Below are positions 1 through 6,786 of a stretch of 11,545 nt of DNA, piece by piece. A program made the translations under genes and the position numbers. Numbering within the stretch: position 1 is the stretch's first letter; every line of letters begins with the position of its first letter. The notes under the pieces were generated by a model. The model saw nothing but the letters and a program-made list of their open reading frames with translations. It did no database searches and had not been told where the DNA came from. Where the stretch lies: NCBI GenBank assembly GCA_025353235.1, contig JANXQZ010000826.1, forward strand, positions 1 through 11,545, in the 5' to 3' direction. Origin of the DNA: Bryobacterales bacterium. GTDB taxonomy: Bacteria; Acidobacteriota; Terriglobia; Bryobacterales; Bryobacteraceae.

Positions 1-2259
1 GAGCAACTCGCCTCCCACGCTTTTGGACTGACCGAGATCCTCTGCCAGGGCAATCTCGATGTAGCACTCGAGGACGGATCCGCCACAGAACGTATCCGGG
101 TGAATACCGTCTCGGGAAATTTCTTCTCTGAACTTGGCGTAGGCGCTCACCTGGGCCGCGTTCTTACTCCCGTCGACGAAAAAGCCGGAAACCTGTACGC
201 GGTGATCAGCTACGACTTTTGGAAGAGGAGATGGGCGGGCTCCGCTTCCATTGTGGGACGAAACGTGAGGCTGAACGGGCGCGCCTTCACCGTTATCGGG
301 ATGCTTCCGAAAGGGGCCAATGGCCTTACCGTCGATACGAGCCCCGATATCCGCATACCCATATCCGCCGGCCGTTTGCTTGCGGAAAAGCCTGAGATGG
401 ATGCCGCCAGCGTGTATTTTCTGCGGCAGTTCCAGATCTTCGGCCATCTCCGCCCGGGGATTGCGCTTGCACAGGCGGAAGCAGAGGTCGAGAGTCTCTT
501 GCAACGCCCTTACGAAGAAGCCCAGCTGCATGCATTTCCCGAGTTGGCCAAGAGCTCTGGAAAAGATTTCTTCGATTCGCGCTTTCGCTTGGAACCCATG
601 CCGAATGGAGTCTCCTCGCTTCGCGCCCAGTTCAAACCAGGGTTAATTCTGCTAATGGCATGTGTTGGCCTGCTCCTGCTTATGGCCTGCGGCAATGTGG
701 CCTGCCTGCTTCTGGCACGCTCGGAGGTCCGATCTCAAGAGATCGGCATCAGGCTTGCGTTGGGAGCGAACCCTGGGCGCATTGTTCGCCAGCTTCTCAC
801 TGAGAGCCTCGTTCTGGCCCTTTCAGGGTGCGCACTTGGAGTGCTTCTCACGTATGCATGCAGGCCGTTGCTGCTGGCCGCATTTCCTCCCATCCGCGAT
901 CGAAGTGCCGTGCTGCAACCTCTCGCCATCCATATCGATATCGATTTGCGCGTGCTGGGCTTCGCGATAGCAGCCAGTTTACTTACGGCGATTTTGTTCG
1001 GACTCTTACCGGCAATCCAGGGCGCCCGGCAAGATCTAGCCAGCTTTCTTCGCGCAAGCCGGACCAGCACTGCGCGCTTATCCAGCCGAAACATCTTGGT
1101 GATGGCGCAAGTCGCAATTTGCGTGCTCCTCTTGATTGGCGCAGGCCTCTTAGTGGAAACGTTCGACCGGATGCGAGCGATGAACCCCGGCTTTGACCGC
1201 GATCACATCGTCACTTTCAGCATCGATCCTGGCCTCAAAGGATATAGGCCTGAGCGAGCTAAAATTTTCAGTCGACAACTGCTTGCCAAGGTCGGCAAAC
1301 TCCCAGGCGTCGTAGCCGCCAGCATTGCCTCACGCGGGCTGATGCGCGGCACGGGTGTCAAAGGAACGTTCGGAGCCGCAGGAGCAACCATCGGCAAAAA
1401 CGATTTCCTGAATAGCAGCCTCAATTCGGTGACTCCAGGTTATTTCGACACCATGGGAATGCGCGTGATCGCAGGCCGGGATTTCACGTGGTCTGACGAT
1501 GATAAGCAAAAGCCGCAGAGGGTGATCGTCAACCAAGCGTTCGCTCGCCGCTTTTTCTCAGGCCGGAACGCGCTGGGGCGGCTGTTCGGAGGCAGGGGCC
1601 CGGACGGTTTGGCAGCGCCGGCGAATCAAATCGTCGGCGTGGTCAGCGACGCCAAATACAGGTCGTTGCGCGAAGACGTGCCGCCCATCGTGTATAGCCC
1701 CGTCGTGAACGGATTCGGCGCCGACTTCATTCTGCATATTCGCACCCGGGCGCAACCCGAGTCCGCGATTCCCTTGGTTCGCGAATCCCTCCGCTCTCTC
1801 GACCCCCAACTCCCCTTCATCGAGGTGAGAACGCTGCGTGACGAGGTGGAAACATCCCTTTGGCAAGAGCGGCTGCTCGCGTGGCTTTCCACTATCTTTA
1901 CTGGCTTTGCGGCATTTCTGGCGGGCATCGGCCTATATGGCGCGCTCGATCTCGCGGTAAAGTCCAGGACCAAGGAGATCGGAGTTCGCGCCGCTCTGGG
2001 AGCAGACCCGCTGCGCATTGTTCAATGGTTTTCCAAAGAGGCATTGTGGCTGGTTTTTGTTGGGACGGCCTCCGGCCTGGCTGTGTACGCGGCATCGGTG
2101 CGATGGATTCGCCAAGTCCTCTATGGCGTGACAGCTCTAGACCCCATCGCTTTGGGGTTGGCTCTCCTCTTTGTTACCGCCATCGCAATCCTCTCCATCG
2201 CCGCTCCGATCTGGCGGGCCGCTCGCATCGATCCGGCTACGGCGCTCCGACACGAATAA
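1..2259 (+). CDS. ABC-type orphan permease, MacB/FtsX fold duplicated (5'-truncated by window edge)
   Basis: The frame is open from base 1, so the gene begins before the window; the GTG at 100 is internal (VNTVSGNFFSELG continues from upstream codons). In all 752 residues are visible, against roughly 800-880 for the acidobacterial duplicated permeases. Numbering from base 1: the tail of a first MacB-like periplasmic core (to about 210, with LGRVLTPVDE and RAFTVIGMLPKG), a membrane helix at about 217-239, the FtsX signature RSQEIGIRLALGA at 244-256, then helices near 269-289, 319-338 and 365-385. A second periplasmic core (about 390-620) repeats the pattern (YFDTMGMRVIAGRDF, NQAFARRFF, QIVGVVSDAKY). 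A second FtsX module follows: helix 626-651, RTKEIGVRAALGA at 656-668, helices 681-701 and 717-737, and the usual tail ARIDPATALRHE. No ATPase gene is adjacent, fitting an 'orphan' permease. The substrate is unknown; relatives act in macrolide, lipoprotein or peptide export. It converges on the next gene with an 11-nt gap. Confidence 0.93.
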   Translation, partial: EQLASHAFGLTEILCQGNLDVALEDGSATERIRVNTVSGNFFSELGVGAHLGRVLTPVDEKAGNLYAVISYDFWKRRWAGSASIVGRNVRLNGRAFTVIGMLPKGANGLTVDTSPDIRIPISAGRLLAEKPEMDAASVYFLRQFQIFGHLRPGIALAQAEAEVESLLQRPYEEAQLHAFPELAKSSGKDFFDSRFRLEPMPNGVSSLRAQFKPGLILLMACVGLLLLMACGNVACLLLARSEVRSQEIGIRLALGANPGRIVRQLLTESLVLALSGCALGVLLTYACRPLLLAAFPPIRDRSAVLQPLAIHIDIDLRVLGFAIAASLLTAILFGLLPAIQGARQDLASFLRASRTSTARLSSRNILVMAQVAICVLLLIGAGLLVETFDRMRAMNPGFDRDHIVTFSIDPGLKGYRPERAKIFSRQLLAKVGKLPGVVAASIASRGLMRGTGVKGTFGAAGATIGKNDFLNSSLNSVTPGYFDTMGMRVIAGRDFTWSDDDKQKPQRVIVNQAFARRFFSGRNALGRLFGGRGPDGLAAPANQIVGVVSDAKYRSLREDVPPIVYSPVVNGFGADFILHIRTRAQPESAIPLVRESLRSLDPQLPFIEVRTLRDEVETSLWQERLLAWLSTIFTGFAAFLAGIGLYGALDLAVKSRTKEIGVRAALGADPLRIVQWFSKEALWLVFVGTASGLAVYAASVRWIRQVLYGVTALDPIALGLALLFVTAIAILSIAAPIWRAARIDPATALRHE

Positions 2260-2270
2260 TCGGCGCTGGC

Positions 2271-3281
2271 TTACTTCCAATCGGCGGTGAAGATATTGAA
2301 CTCGTAGCGCTGCTTGGCGTCTTTATCCGTCGCGAAGACTAGCTTCTTTCCGTCTGGCGAAAACTCCGGAAAGGACGTAAACCCTCCAAAATCCGTGACC
2401 TGCTCAAGCCCTGTTCCATCGGCATTGATCAGATATAACTCGAACTTGCGGCCGTCGCAATTATGCTTATTGGACGAAAACAGAATCTTCTTATCATCGG
2501 GCGTAAACGTTGGCGCGAAACTGGCGCATCCGAAGTCGGTGATCTGACGGGCATTCTTCCCATTGGCATCGGCCACCATCAATTCCATCTTCATCGGACT
2601 GGTTAGGTTATCCGCCAACAAATCCTTGTAGCGCTTCATGAGCTCGGGAGTGCCCGGGCGATTCGCGCGCCATACGATCTTCTTGCCGTCATGCGAAAAC
2701 ACCGCCCCGCCATCGTAGCCTTCCGCGGTCGTGATTCGTTTCTTCCCTGACCCATCGCTCTTCATCGTCCAAAGGTCCAGATCGCCCGATGCCAGGGAGG
2801 TGTAAATCACTTTCCCGGTCTTCCAGTTCACCGTCGCTTCGGCGTCGTAGCCAGGCGTATCCGTCAACTTCTTGACGATCTTTCCGTCGTCGGTCGCTTC
2901 ATAGATGTCATAGCCGGCATACACAGCCCAAAGGTAGCCTTTGCTCCGATCCGCGGCGGGGGGACATGCATCCCCTGCCCCGTGCGTGGACCCGTACAGA
3001 ATATGTTTGTTGTCGGCGAGGAAGTAGGCGCACGTGGTCCGGCCTTTGCCCGTGGACACCATGTGGGGATTCGAGCCGTCCGCGTTCATGATAAAAATCT
3101 GATCGCATTCGAGTTTGTCCCGCGTGGATTGAAAGACGATCCGCTTGCCGTCCGGCGCCCAGTAGGCTTCGGCGTTTTGGCCGCCGAACGTTAGCTGTTT
3201 GATGTCCGCTAGATGTTGATTAGGCTCCTGCCCGAAGCAGCAGGCCGCAAACATCAGGCAAGAGAGCGATTTGAGAATCAT
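2271..3281 (-). CDS. Secreted PD40/TolB-like beta-propeller protein
   Basis: The protein has 336 residues and is complete. The N-terminus (MILKSLSCLMFAACCFGQ) is a hydrophobic export signal; FAAC at 11-14 could be a weak lipobox, so signal peptidase I or lipoprotein processing are both possible. The rest is a run of six PD40/WD40-like strands, which would make a six-bladed propeller: AYWAPDGKRIVFQS (39-52), CAYFLADNKHILYGST (84-99), a degenerate blade near 149-162, AVFSHDGKKIVWRAN (193-207), PTFTPDDKKILFSSN (257-271) and PEFSPDGKKLVFATD (305-319). Between them lie NADGS- and KSDGS-type turns typical of the TolB propeller. There is no amidohydrolase, peptidase or TolB N-terminal domain, so it is a stand-alone propeller, probably a periplasmic or surface binding or scaffold protein. 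True TolB is unlikely without its N-terminal domain and a tol-pal context. Five cysteines in the mature part (59, 84, 106, 252, 275) could form disulfides. The start is an ATG with AAAGG directly against it, a poor Shine-Dalgarno, so translation may be coupled to the gene 27 nt upstream. Confidence 0.88.
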   Translation of the reverse strand: MILKSLSCLMFAACCFGQEPNQHLADIKQLTFGGQNAEAYWAPDGKRIVFQSTRDKLECDQIFIMNADGSNPHMVSTGKGRTTCAYFLADNKHILYGSTHGAGDACPPAADRSKGYLWAVYAGYDIYEATDDGKIVKKLTDTPGYDAEATVNWKTGKVIYTSLASGDLDLWTMKSDGSGKKRITTAEGYDGGAVFSHDGKKIVWRANRPGTPELMKRYKDLLADNLTSPMKMELMVADANGKNARQITDFGCASFAPTFTPDDKKILFSSNKHNCDGRKFELYLINADGTGLEQVTDFGGFTSFPEFSPDGKKLVFATDKDAKQRYEFNIFTADWK

Positions 3282-3308
3282 CCTTTATTGAATCACGGGA
3301 GGCAGGCG

Positions 3309-3662
3309 TCACTGCTTCTGATACTGCATTGGCTTGCTCGCGTCCCAGAAGCGCAGCTCCAGGCCGCTCCCTGTCGCCTTCAGCCCGTTAGCTCCTTCCA
3401 CCCAGACTCGAATTCCTGGCATCTTCGTCAGCGTCTCGTTCTTCAACCGAAACGGTGGCCCGCTGACCGGGGCGCTATTCAGCATCACGGTGTTGCCCTG
3501 CGCTGAATAATCGGCCGCGCCGTATGCCAGCATGTACTCGAACGTCCCATCCGCACCCACCTCATGAACTCCCATCCAAGCGTACGTCCCGGCCATCTCG
3601 CGAGCGCACGCCAGGCCGCCCGCGATTGCCGCGAGTGCCAATAAAGCCGCTAGTTGTCTCAT
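3309..3662 (-). CDS. Small exported protein of unknown function
   Basis: With the ATG at 3662 this gives 117 residues: a signal peptide (MRQLAALLALAAIAGGLA, probable cut after ACA near residue 20) and a mature domain of about 97 residues, rich in G, Y and hydrophobic alternation, that looks all-beta. The stretch FEYMLAYGAADYSAQG, followed by APVSGPPFRL and PGIRVWVEG, resembles small exported hypothetical proteins I recall from Proteobacteria and Acidobacteriota that carry a YGA-D--A-G motif; I know of no assigned function. I chose this start because it sits at the head of a normal signal peptide and has AGGAG six bases upstream. The frame stays open to an ATG at 3743 with an even stronger AGGAGG eight bases upstream, giving a 144-residue form (see findings). 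It lies 27 nt upstream of the propeller gene on the same strand, so the two are probably cotranscribed and both act outside the cytoplasm. Confidence 0.72.
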   Translation of the reverse strand: MRQLAALLALAAIAGGLACAREMAGTYAWMGVHEVGADGTFEYMLAYGAADYSAQGNTVMLNSAPVSGPPFRLKNETLTKMPGIRVWVEGANGLKATGSGLELRFWDASKPMQYQKQ

Positions 3663-3751
3663 GTTATGCTCCTGAATCGTTTTCCGAATCCCTAAGCGCG
3701 TTGCAGCCCATATCGACAATGCAATCGCAAAATGTTTCATCATGGAATCGC

Positions 3752-3757
3752 CCTCCT
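3752..3757 (-). promoter_or_regulatory. Strong Shine-Dalgarno for the alternative start at 3743
   Basis: On the minus strand the sequence reads AGGAGG, then eight bases, then ATG ATG (first ATG at 3743-3741). This is a near-perfect ribosome binding site and competes with the AGGAG at 3673-3669 that serves the ATG at 3662. Both ATGs are in the same frame, so the site decides between a 144- and a 117-residue product. Confidence 0.55.
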
Positions 3758-3759
3758 GG

Positions 3760-3784
3760 TTCGCCCTATGACCGTACGGGCGAA
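3760..3784. repeat. Inverted repeat, 7-nt arms, upstream of the small exported protein
   Basis: TTCGCCC (3760-3766) and GGGCGAA (3778-3784) are perfect inverted copies separated by 11 bases. The dyad ends three bases from the AGGAGG at 3752-3757, on the 5' side of the minus-strand transcript. It could be an operator or a leader hairpin of the 3662/2271 operon; the sequence alone cannot tell which, and a chance occurrence is possible. Confidence 0.35.
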
Positions 3785-3811
3785 ATTCGGCAGAGCGATC
3801 GTGCCGTTCGC

Positions 3812-3854
3812 TGTAGGGCAGGTTGTCAACCTGCGGCCGATTGGCAATCGGCCC
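3812..3854. repeat. Double-hairpin intergenic repeat, copy 1
   Basis: After a leader TGTAGGGCAG, two perfect hairpins sit back to back. The first has arms GCAGGTT (3818-3824) and AACCTGC (3828-3834) with loop GTC. The second has arms GGCCGATT (3835-3842) and AATCGGCC (3846-3853) with loop GGC. No spacer separates the two stems. The layout and leader match copy 2 at 6125-6168, although the stem sequences differ. From memory, elements of this type, including ones whose chance translation reads AGCQPAADWQSA, are scattered through Acidobacteriota and Verrucomicrobiota genomes. It may be a REP-like element. Confidence 0.75.
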
Positions 3855-4108
3855 ACCATCATTGCCCAGAAATCGTGGTGACTGCCGCTTTTAAGGATCA
3901 CCACCGTTTAGAAATCTTCAGGAGCGTGGTTGGCGATGACTCCCATTTTCGGAGATGATGTTGAGGCGACTATACGTCCGCAAGCCCCGTCATGGGCGCG
4001 GCGTCACGGGATACAAAATAGTCCGGAGGGGATTCGCTTAGGATCCAGTATTCGAGCTTATGAGGGATGATCGGCTCTGCTTACAACCGCAAAAGCTCGA
4101 CCTTCGTT

Positions 4109-4885
4109 CTAATCGAACAAATCGGGCCGCTCTCGAGCGATCATCTCCCACAGCGGTTGAAACTGGAACCAACCCGCCATCTTGCTCCCCACCTGCCCTC
4201 GCGTATGGAGCGCGCTCTCATGCCCAATCTGGATCGGCTTCCCGGCAGCGTCCGCCAACAGCTGCGCCTGGCAACTCCGCTCCATCGTGATGAACCACCA
4301 CACCGCTTCGTCCACGTTCTCGCCCACTGTCAACAGTCCGTGGTTCCGCAAGATTACAGCCTTGCGCGCTCCCAACGCCTGCGCGATACGATCGCCTTCC
4401 GACGTATCCATCACCACGCCCGTATAATCCTCGAACACCGCGTGATCTTCATAGAACGCGCATGCATCCTGAGTGATCGGATCCAGCAGACGCCCAAGCG
4501 TCGCCCATGACTTGCCGTACATCGAGTGCGCATGGGCCGCCGCGATCACGTCGGGCCGCGCATGATGCACCCGCGAGTGGATCGCAAAGGCAGCGGTATT
4601 CACCGGACGGTCGCCTTCCACCACTTGCCCGTTCCCATCCACCAGGATCAGATCCGAGACGCGGATCTGCGAAAAATGCATGCCAAACGGGTTTACCCAG
4701 AAATGGTCAGTAAGTTCGGGGTCGCGCGCAGTGATATGCCCGGCCACGCCCTCGTCGAATCCAAACTTCGCGAAAAGCCGGAACGAGGCTGCGAGGCGCT
4801 CCTTGCGGTGACGGCGCTCTTCGTCCAAACTGGCGAACTTCGGAATAGAGGGAATTTTCAGTACGCGAGGAGCCACTTCGGTCAT
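4109..4885 (-). CDS. Class II aldolase/adducin-family protein
   Basis: The 258 residues are nearly all one class II aldolase/adducin domain (about 25-245), the usual length for this stand-alone bacterial and fungal subfamily (I recall fungal Mug14 as a relative). The metal site of the fold is present: H118-A-H120 in AAAHAHSMYGK and H182 in RNHGLLTVGE, matching His92, His94 and His155 of L-fuculose-1-phosphate aldolase. The catalytic Glu73 of that enzyme, four residues before a conserved His, aligns with Ala99 here (NTAAFAIH, H103), so ordinary retro-aldol chemistry is doubtful; a different lyase, decarboxylase or epimerase-type role is possible. Other markers are DPITQDACAFYEDHAVF (135-151) and AVWWFITMERSCQAQLL (194-210). 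The protein is cytoplasmic, with no signal. The ATG at 4885 has no clear Shine-Dalgarno, but the next Met is too far in. It stands alone, divergent from the gene at 5438. The substrate is unknown. Confidence 0.9.
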   Translation of the reverse strand: MTEVAPRVLKIPSIPKFASLDEERRHRKERLAASFRLFAKFGFDEGVAGHITARDPELTDHFWVNPFGMHFSQIRVSDLILVDGNGQVVEGDRPVNTAAFAIHSRVHHARPDVIAAAHAHSMYGKSWATLGRLLDPITQDACAFYEDHAVFEDYTGVVMDTSEGDRIAQALGARKAVILRNHGLLTVGENVDEAVWWFITMERSCQAQLLADAAGKPIQIGHESALHTRGQVGSKMAGWFQFQPLWEMIARERPDLFD

Positions 4886-5437
4886 GGGAAAAGGATACTA
4901 CGAACTCACGGTCGGCAGTACGGAACTTTACGCTCCTGGGTTGGTAGATCGCGGCCGGCACCGCAAACTTTCAGGGATCAAGACTCACCTCTTTGCTCCG
5001 AGAGGACAAAATGACCCGTCCTTTCATCCTTCGCACCCGGCGCTGTGCAGCGGTGTCCCACTCGTCCAAGGATGCTTTAGAATAGCTTTGACAATCAAAC
5101 TGAACCAATTCCTCAAAACCGCGGAAGATACCGCCTCCCTGCGCCCAAATCGACAAGTCCCGCCAGCCGCAAGATTTTGCTTCGAGAACTCGGATCGGCA
5201 ATCTTGTAGCCGGAATTCTGCTAATGAGCTTGTAGGAGGCTGTAGAAGCGCATCTTTCCTCCGTAAACTATGTAAGCGAAGAGCAACAGTGCCTGCTTAA
5301 GAAAGAAAATCAACATTTTCCATTTTATCGGTGACATAAATCATCCAACTCTATTTCCCCCATTATCAAGAACATCCAGAATAAACGCCCCTCTTTCCCT
5401 CCCCACCCTCCGCTACCCTGAAGCCCTAAGGAATCTC
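4886..5437. other. 552-nt divergent intergenic region
   Basis: It separates the starts of the minus-strand aldolase-family gene and the plus-strand gene at 5438, so it should contain both promoters. The part from about 5300 to 5385 is clearly more AT-rich than its surroundings, as expected upstream of 5438. A perfect TTGACA at 5088-5093 (+) lacks a matching -10 at normal spacing. A pyrimidine tract runs over 5388-5411, broken by one A. I found no tRNA, hairpin repeat or riboswitch-like structure. The frame open from 4884 to 5300 (+) starts on the reverse of the aldolase start codon and looks like chance. Confidence 0.6.
5427..5432 (+). promoter_or_regulatory. Ribosome binding site for the gene at 5438
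   Basis: The sequence AAGGAA lies five bases before the ATG at 5438. It is the only good purine-rich signal in the pyrimidine-rich leader and fixes this start. Confidence 0.55.
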
Positions 5438-6094
5438 ATGTCATCTCAAACTGCAACCCAAACGAAATCCGACGAAGCTCCCCGCACCTCCACCCTCATG
5501 GCGGGCCGCAACCTCACCGGACAAATCTTCGTCCTCCCCGAAGCCGACCTCCAGGAATACAAAACCTTCATCGCCGCATTTCATCTCGACATGCAGCCCA
5601 AAGGCGCAGTCGAACTCAACCTTGTCCACCAGTACGCCGACCTCAACTGGCGCATCAACCACTCCGCCGCCATCGAGAAAATCAAGCTCTCGCTCACCAT
5701 CGACGATCAGCGAGCCACCGTCGACACCGATTGCGACCCCGCGCACAACGGCTTCGTCGAAGCCCGCAACTACCACCTCCACTCCGAGACCCTCCGCAAC
5801 ATCAGTCTCTACGAAATGCGTCTGGCCAACCGCGCCCTCAAACTTCACAAGCAGATCACCGAAATTCAAGCCACCCGCCTCTCCCGCGAAGAGAAACAGA
5901 TAGAACAGGCCGCGCTCCTGTATCAGATGGACGAGGAAACGGCCGCCACCGCCGCCCCAGGCAGGCCTTTCACCTATACCCCGGCCGACGATGGCTTCGT
6001 TTTTTCAACTGCCCGAATCAAGTTCCACATCCGCCTTCGCGACCGCCTCATCGTAGGCCGCCACTGCGCCAAAACCCGCACCGCAACCGCCTGA
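5438..6094 (+). CDS. Conserved acidobacterial protein of unknown function
   Basis: The protein has 218 residues, with no signal peptide or membrane segment. After a polar N-terminus comes GRNLTGQIFVLPEADLQEY (23-41), then KGAVELNLVHQYADLNWRI (55-73). A charged, probably helical or coiled-coil section follows (about 119-165, with LYEMRLANRALKLHKQ). The C-terminal part after 175 is less regular (GFVFSTARI at 186-194). The order 'LTG--VVLP-ED---Y', then 'E--L---IAD--WRL-R---IE', then 'RYE-RL' matches a family I recall as common and multicopy in Acidobacteriota, always as a hypothetical protein; I know of no function. The coding strand is strongly C-rich and G-poor, more so than its neighbours (see findings). 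It precedes the repeat at 6125 and the carbonic anhydrase-like gene on the same strand, but 176 nt apart, so cotranscription is uncertain. Confidence 0.75.
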   Translation: MSSQTATQTKSDEAPRTSTLMAGRNLTGQIFVLPEADLQEYKTFIAAFHLDMQPKGAVELNLVHQYADLNWRINHSAAIEKIKLSLTIDDQRATVDTDCDPAHNGFVEARNYHLHSETLRNISLYEMRLANRALKLHKQITEIQATRLSREEKQIEQAALLYQMDEETAATAAPGRPFTYTPADDGFVFSTARIKFHIRLRDRLIVGRHCAKTRTATA

Positions 6095-6124
6095 TCGACA
6101 AATTTGGTTGCAGCTATGCTGCTT

Positions 6125-6168
6125 TGTGGGGCAGCCAATCCTGGCTGCAGCCGGCTTTCCAGCCGGCT
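6125..6168. repeat. Double-hairpin intergenic repeat, copy 2
   Basis: The leader TGTGGGGCAG differs from copy 1 by one base in ten. The first hairpin has arms GCAGCCA (6131-6137) and TGGCTGC (6142-6148) with loop ATCC. The second has arms AGCCGGCT at 6149-6156 and 6161-6168 with loop TTCC; this arm is itself palindromic, so it is both a direct and an inverted repeat. As in copy 1 the stems abut with no spacer. It sits in the 176-nt gap between 6094 and 6271. A frame running through it would give the peptide GQPILAAAGFPAGSL, a chance translation I recall seeing in many database entries from this group of bacteria. Confidence 0.75.
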
Positions 6169-6270
6169 CCCTGCGCGCCTCGCGCTCATCGCAACTCTTC
6201 GTCAACCTTCGCCCGATTGCAATCTGCGTACGCCAATTAGCGCGGATGTTAACATGGAGATCAAAACCGC

Positions 6271-6786
6271 ATGCTTCGTCCTTTCCGCGGCGCAGTTCCG
6301 CAAATTGCCGCTTCCGCTTACATCGACCCCAGCGCCCAAGTGATTGGAAATGTCATGGTCGGCGAGCGCTCCAGCGTGTGGCCGAACGTCACCGTGCGCG
6401 GCGATACCAACACCATTCGCATCGGCGAGGAAACCAGCATCCAGGACAACTCCGTGCTGCACTGCGATCCCGGTCCTTTCGCGCTGAACATCGGCAGCCG
6501 CGTCACCGTCGGTCACCAAGCCATGCTCCACGGCTGCACCATCGGGGACGAATGCCTCATCGGGATTGGCGCCATCGTGCTGAACGGCGCGAATATCGGC
6601 CAAGGTTCGGTGATCGCTGCGGGCGCCGTTGTTGCCGAGGGAATGCAAATCCCGGAGTACAGCATGGTGATGGGCGTGCCCGGCAAAGTAAAGCGCGAAA
6701 TCACGCCACAGGAGCGCGAGCGATTCCGCCTGAACGCGCAGCACTACGTCGAAGCCGCCCGCATCTACAGGGAAGAGCCCTCTTGA
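6271..6786 (+). CDS. Gamma-class carbonic anhydrase-like protein (YrdA/PaaY type)
   Basis: A 171-residue left-handed beta-helix protein of normal family length. Hexapeptide turns run from about residue 18 to 125. The three zinc-ligand histidines of gamma carbonic anhydrases are in place: H64 (NSVLH), H82 (VTVGHQ) and H87 (AMLHGC). R43 and D45 (VRGDTN) and Q58-D59 (SIQDN), which orient the trimer interface and active site, are also present. The position matching Asn73 of the archaeal Cam enzyme is Ser56, common in YrdA-type proteins, whose hydratase activity is often weak or unproven. A helical tail (144-168) closes the domain. The N-terminus MLRPFRGAVPQIAASAYIDP is typical and fixes the ATG at 6271; GGAG lies 11 bases upstream. 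The stop codon overlaps the hisS start, so it is very likely cotranscribed with hisS and aspS. It is cytoplasmic; it may hydrate CO2 or act as an acyl-transfer relative. Confidence 0.9.
   Translation: MLRPFRGAVPQIAASAYIDPSAQVIGNVMVGERSSVWPNVTVRGDTNTIRIGEETSIQDNSVLHCDPGPFALNIGSRVTVGHQAMLHGCTIGDECLIGIGAIVLNGANIGQGSVIAAGAVVAEGMQIPEYSMVMGVPGKVKREITPQERERFRLNAQHYVEAARIYREEPS

Larger units (their letters stand above)
3744..4108. other. Non-coding stretch between two minus-strand genes
   Basis: This lies downstream of the class II aldolase-family gene and upstream of the small exported protein, so it should hold the end of one transcript and the promoter of the next. It contains the inverted repeat at 3760-3784 and the double-hairpin repeat at 3812-3854. 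In 3855-4108 I see no convincing promoter, no intrinsic terminator (no stem followed by a T run on the minus strand) and no recognisable gene. A 44-residue frame at 3936-4070 (+) is not supported. Confidence 0.6.

Noticed and set aside
3824..3829. TTGACA on the minus strand as a -35 box
   Set aside because: It lies inside the first hairpin of the repeat, and no -10-like hexamer is found 16-18 bases downstream on that strand.
3524..3958. 144-codon open frame on the plus strand across the repeat
   Set aside because: It is antisense to the exported protein and reads through the double-hairpin repeat, giving the chance peptide AGCQPAADWQSA.
3962..4020. Possible tRNA or terminator structure between the aldolase-family gene and the repeat
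   Set aside because: The best stem (GCCC/GGGC around 3982-3997) is four base pairs with no T run, and no T-loop consensus is present.
3936..4070. 44-residue frame on the plus strand (MTPIFGDDVEATIRP...) with AGGAG about 11 bases upstream
   Set aside because: Spacing is long, no family is recognisable and it is short enough to occur by chance; conservation data would be needed.
5088..5093. TTGACA on the plus strand as a -35 box
   Set aside because: No TATAAT-like hexamer follows at normal spacing, and it is about 345 nt from the next start codon.
4884..5300. 138-codon open frame on the plus strand in the divergent gap
   Set aside because: No Shine-Dalgarno, no recognisable motif, and its ATG is simply the reverse of the aldolase-family start codon region; composition looks random.
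5441..5869. 142-codon open frame on the minus strand, rich in Val, Gly and Asp
   Set aside because: Its odd composition is explained by the C-rich coding strand of the gene at 5438-6094, which has a good ribosome binding site and a recognisable family pattern.
6108..6782. N-terminal extension of hisS
   Set aside because: The translation runs out of phase through the carbonic anhydrase-like gene and the double-hairpin repeat, is Arg/His-rich and has no HisRS similarity.
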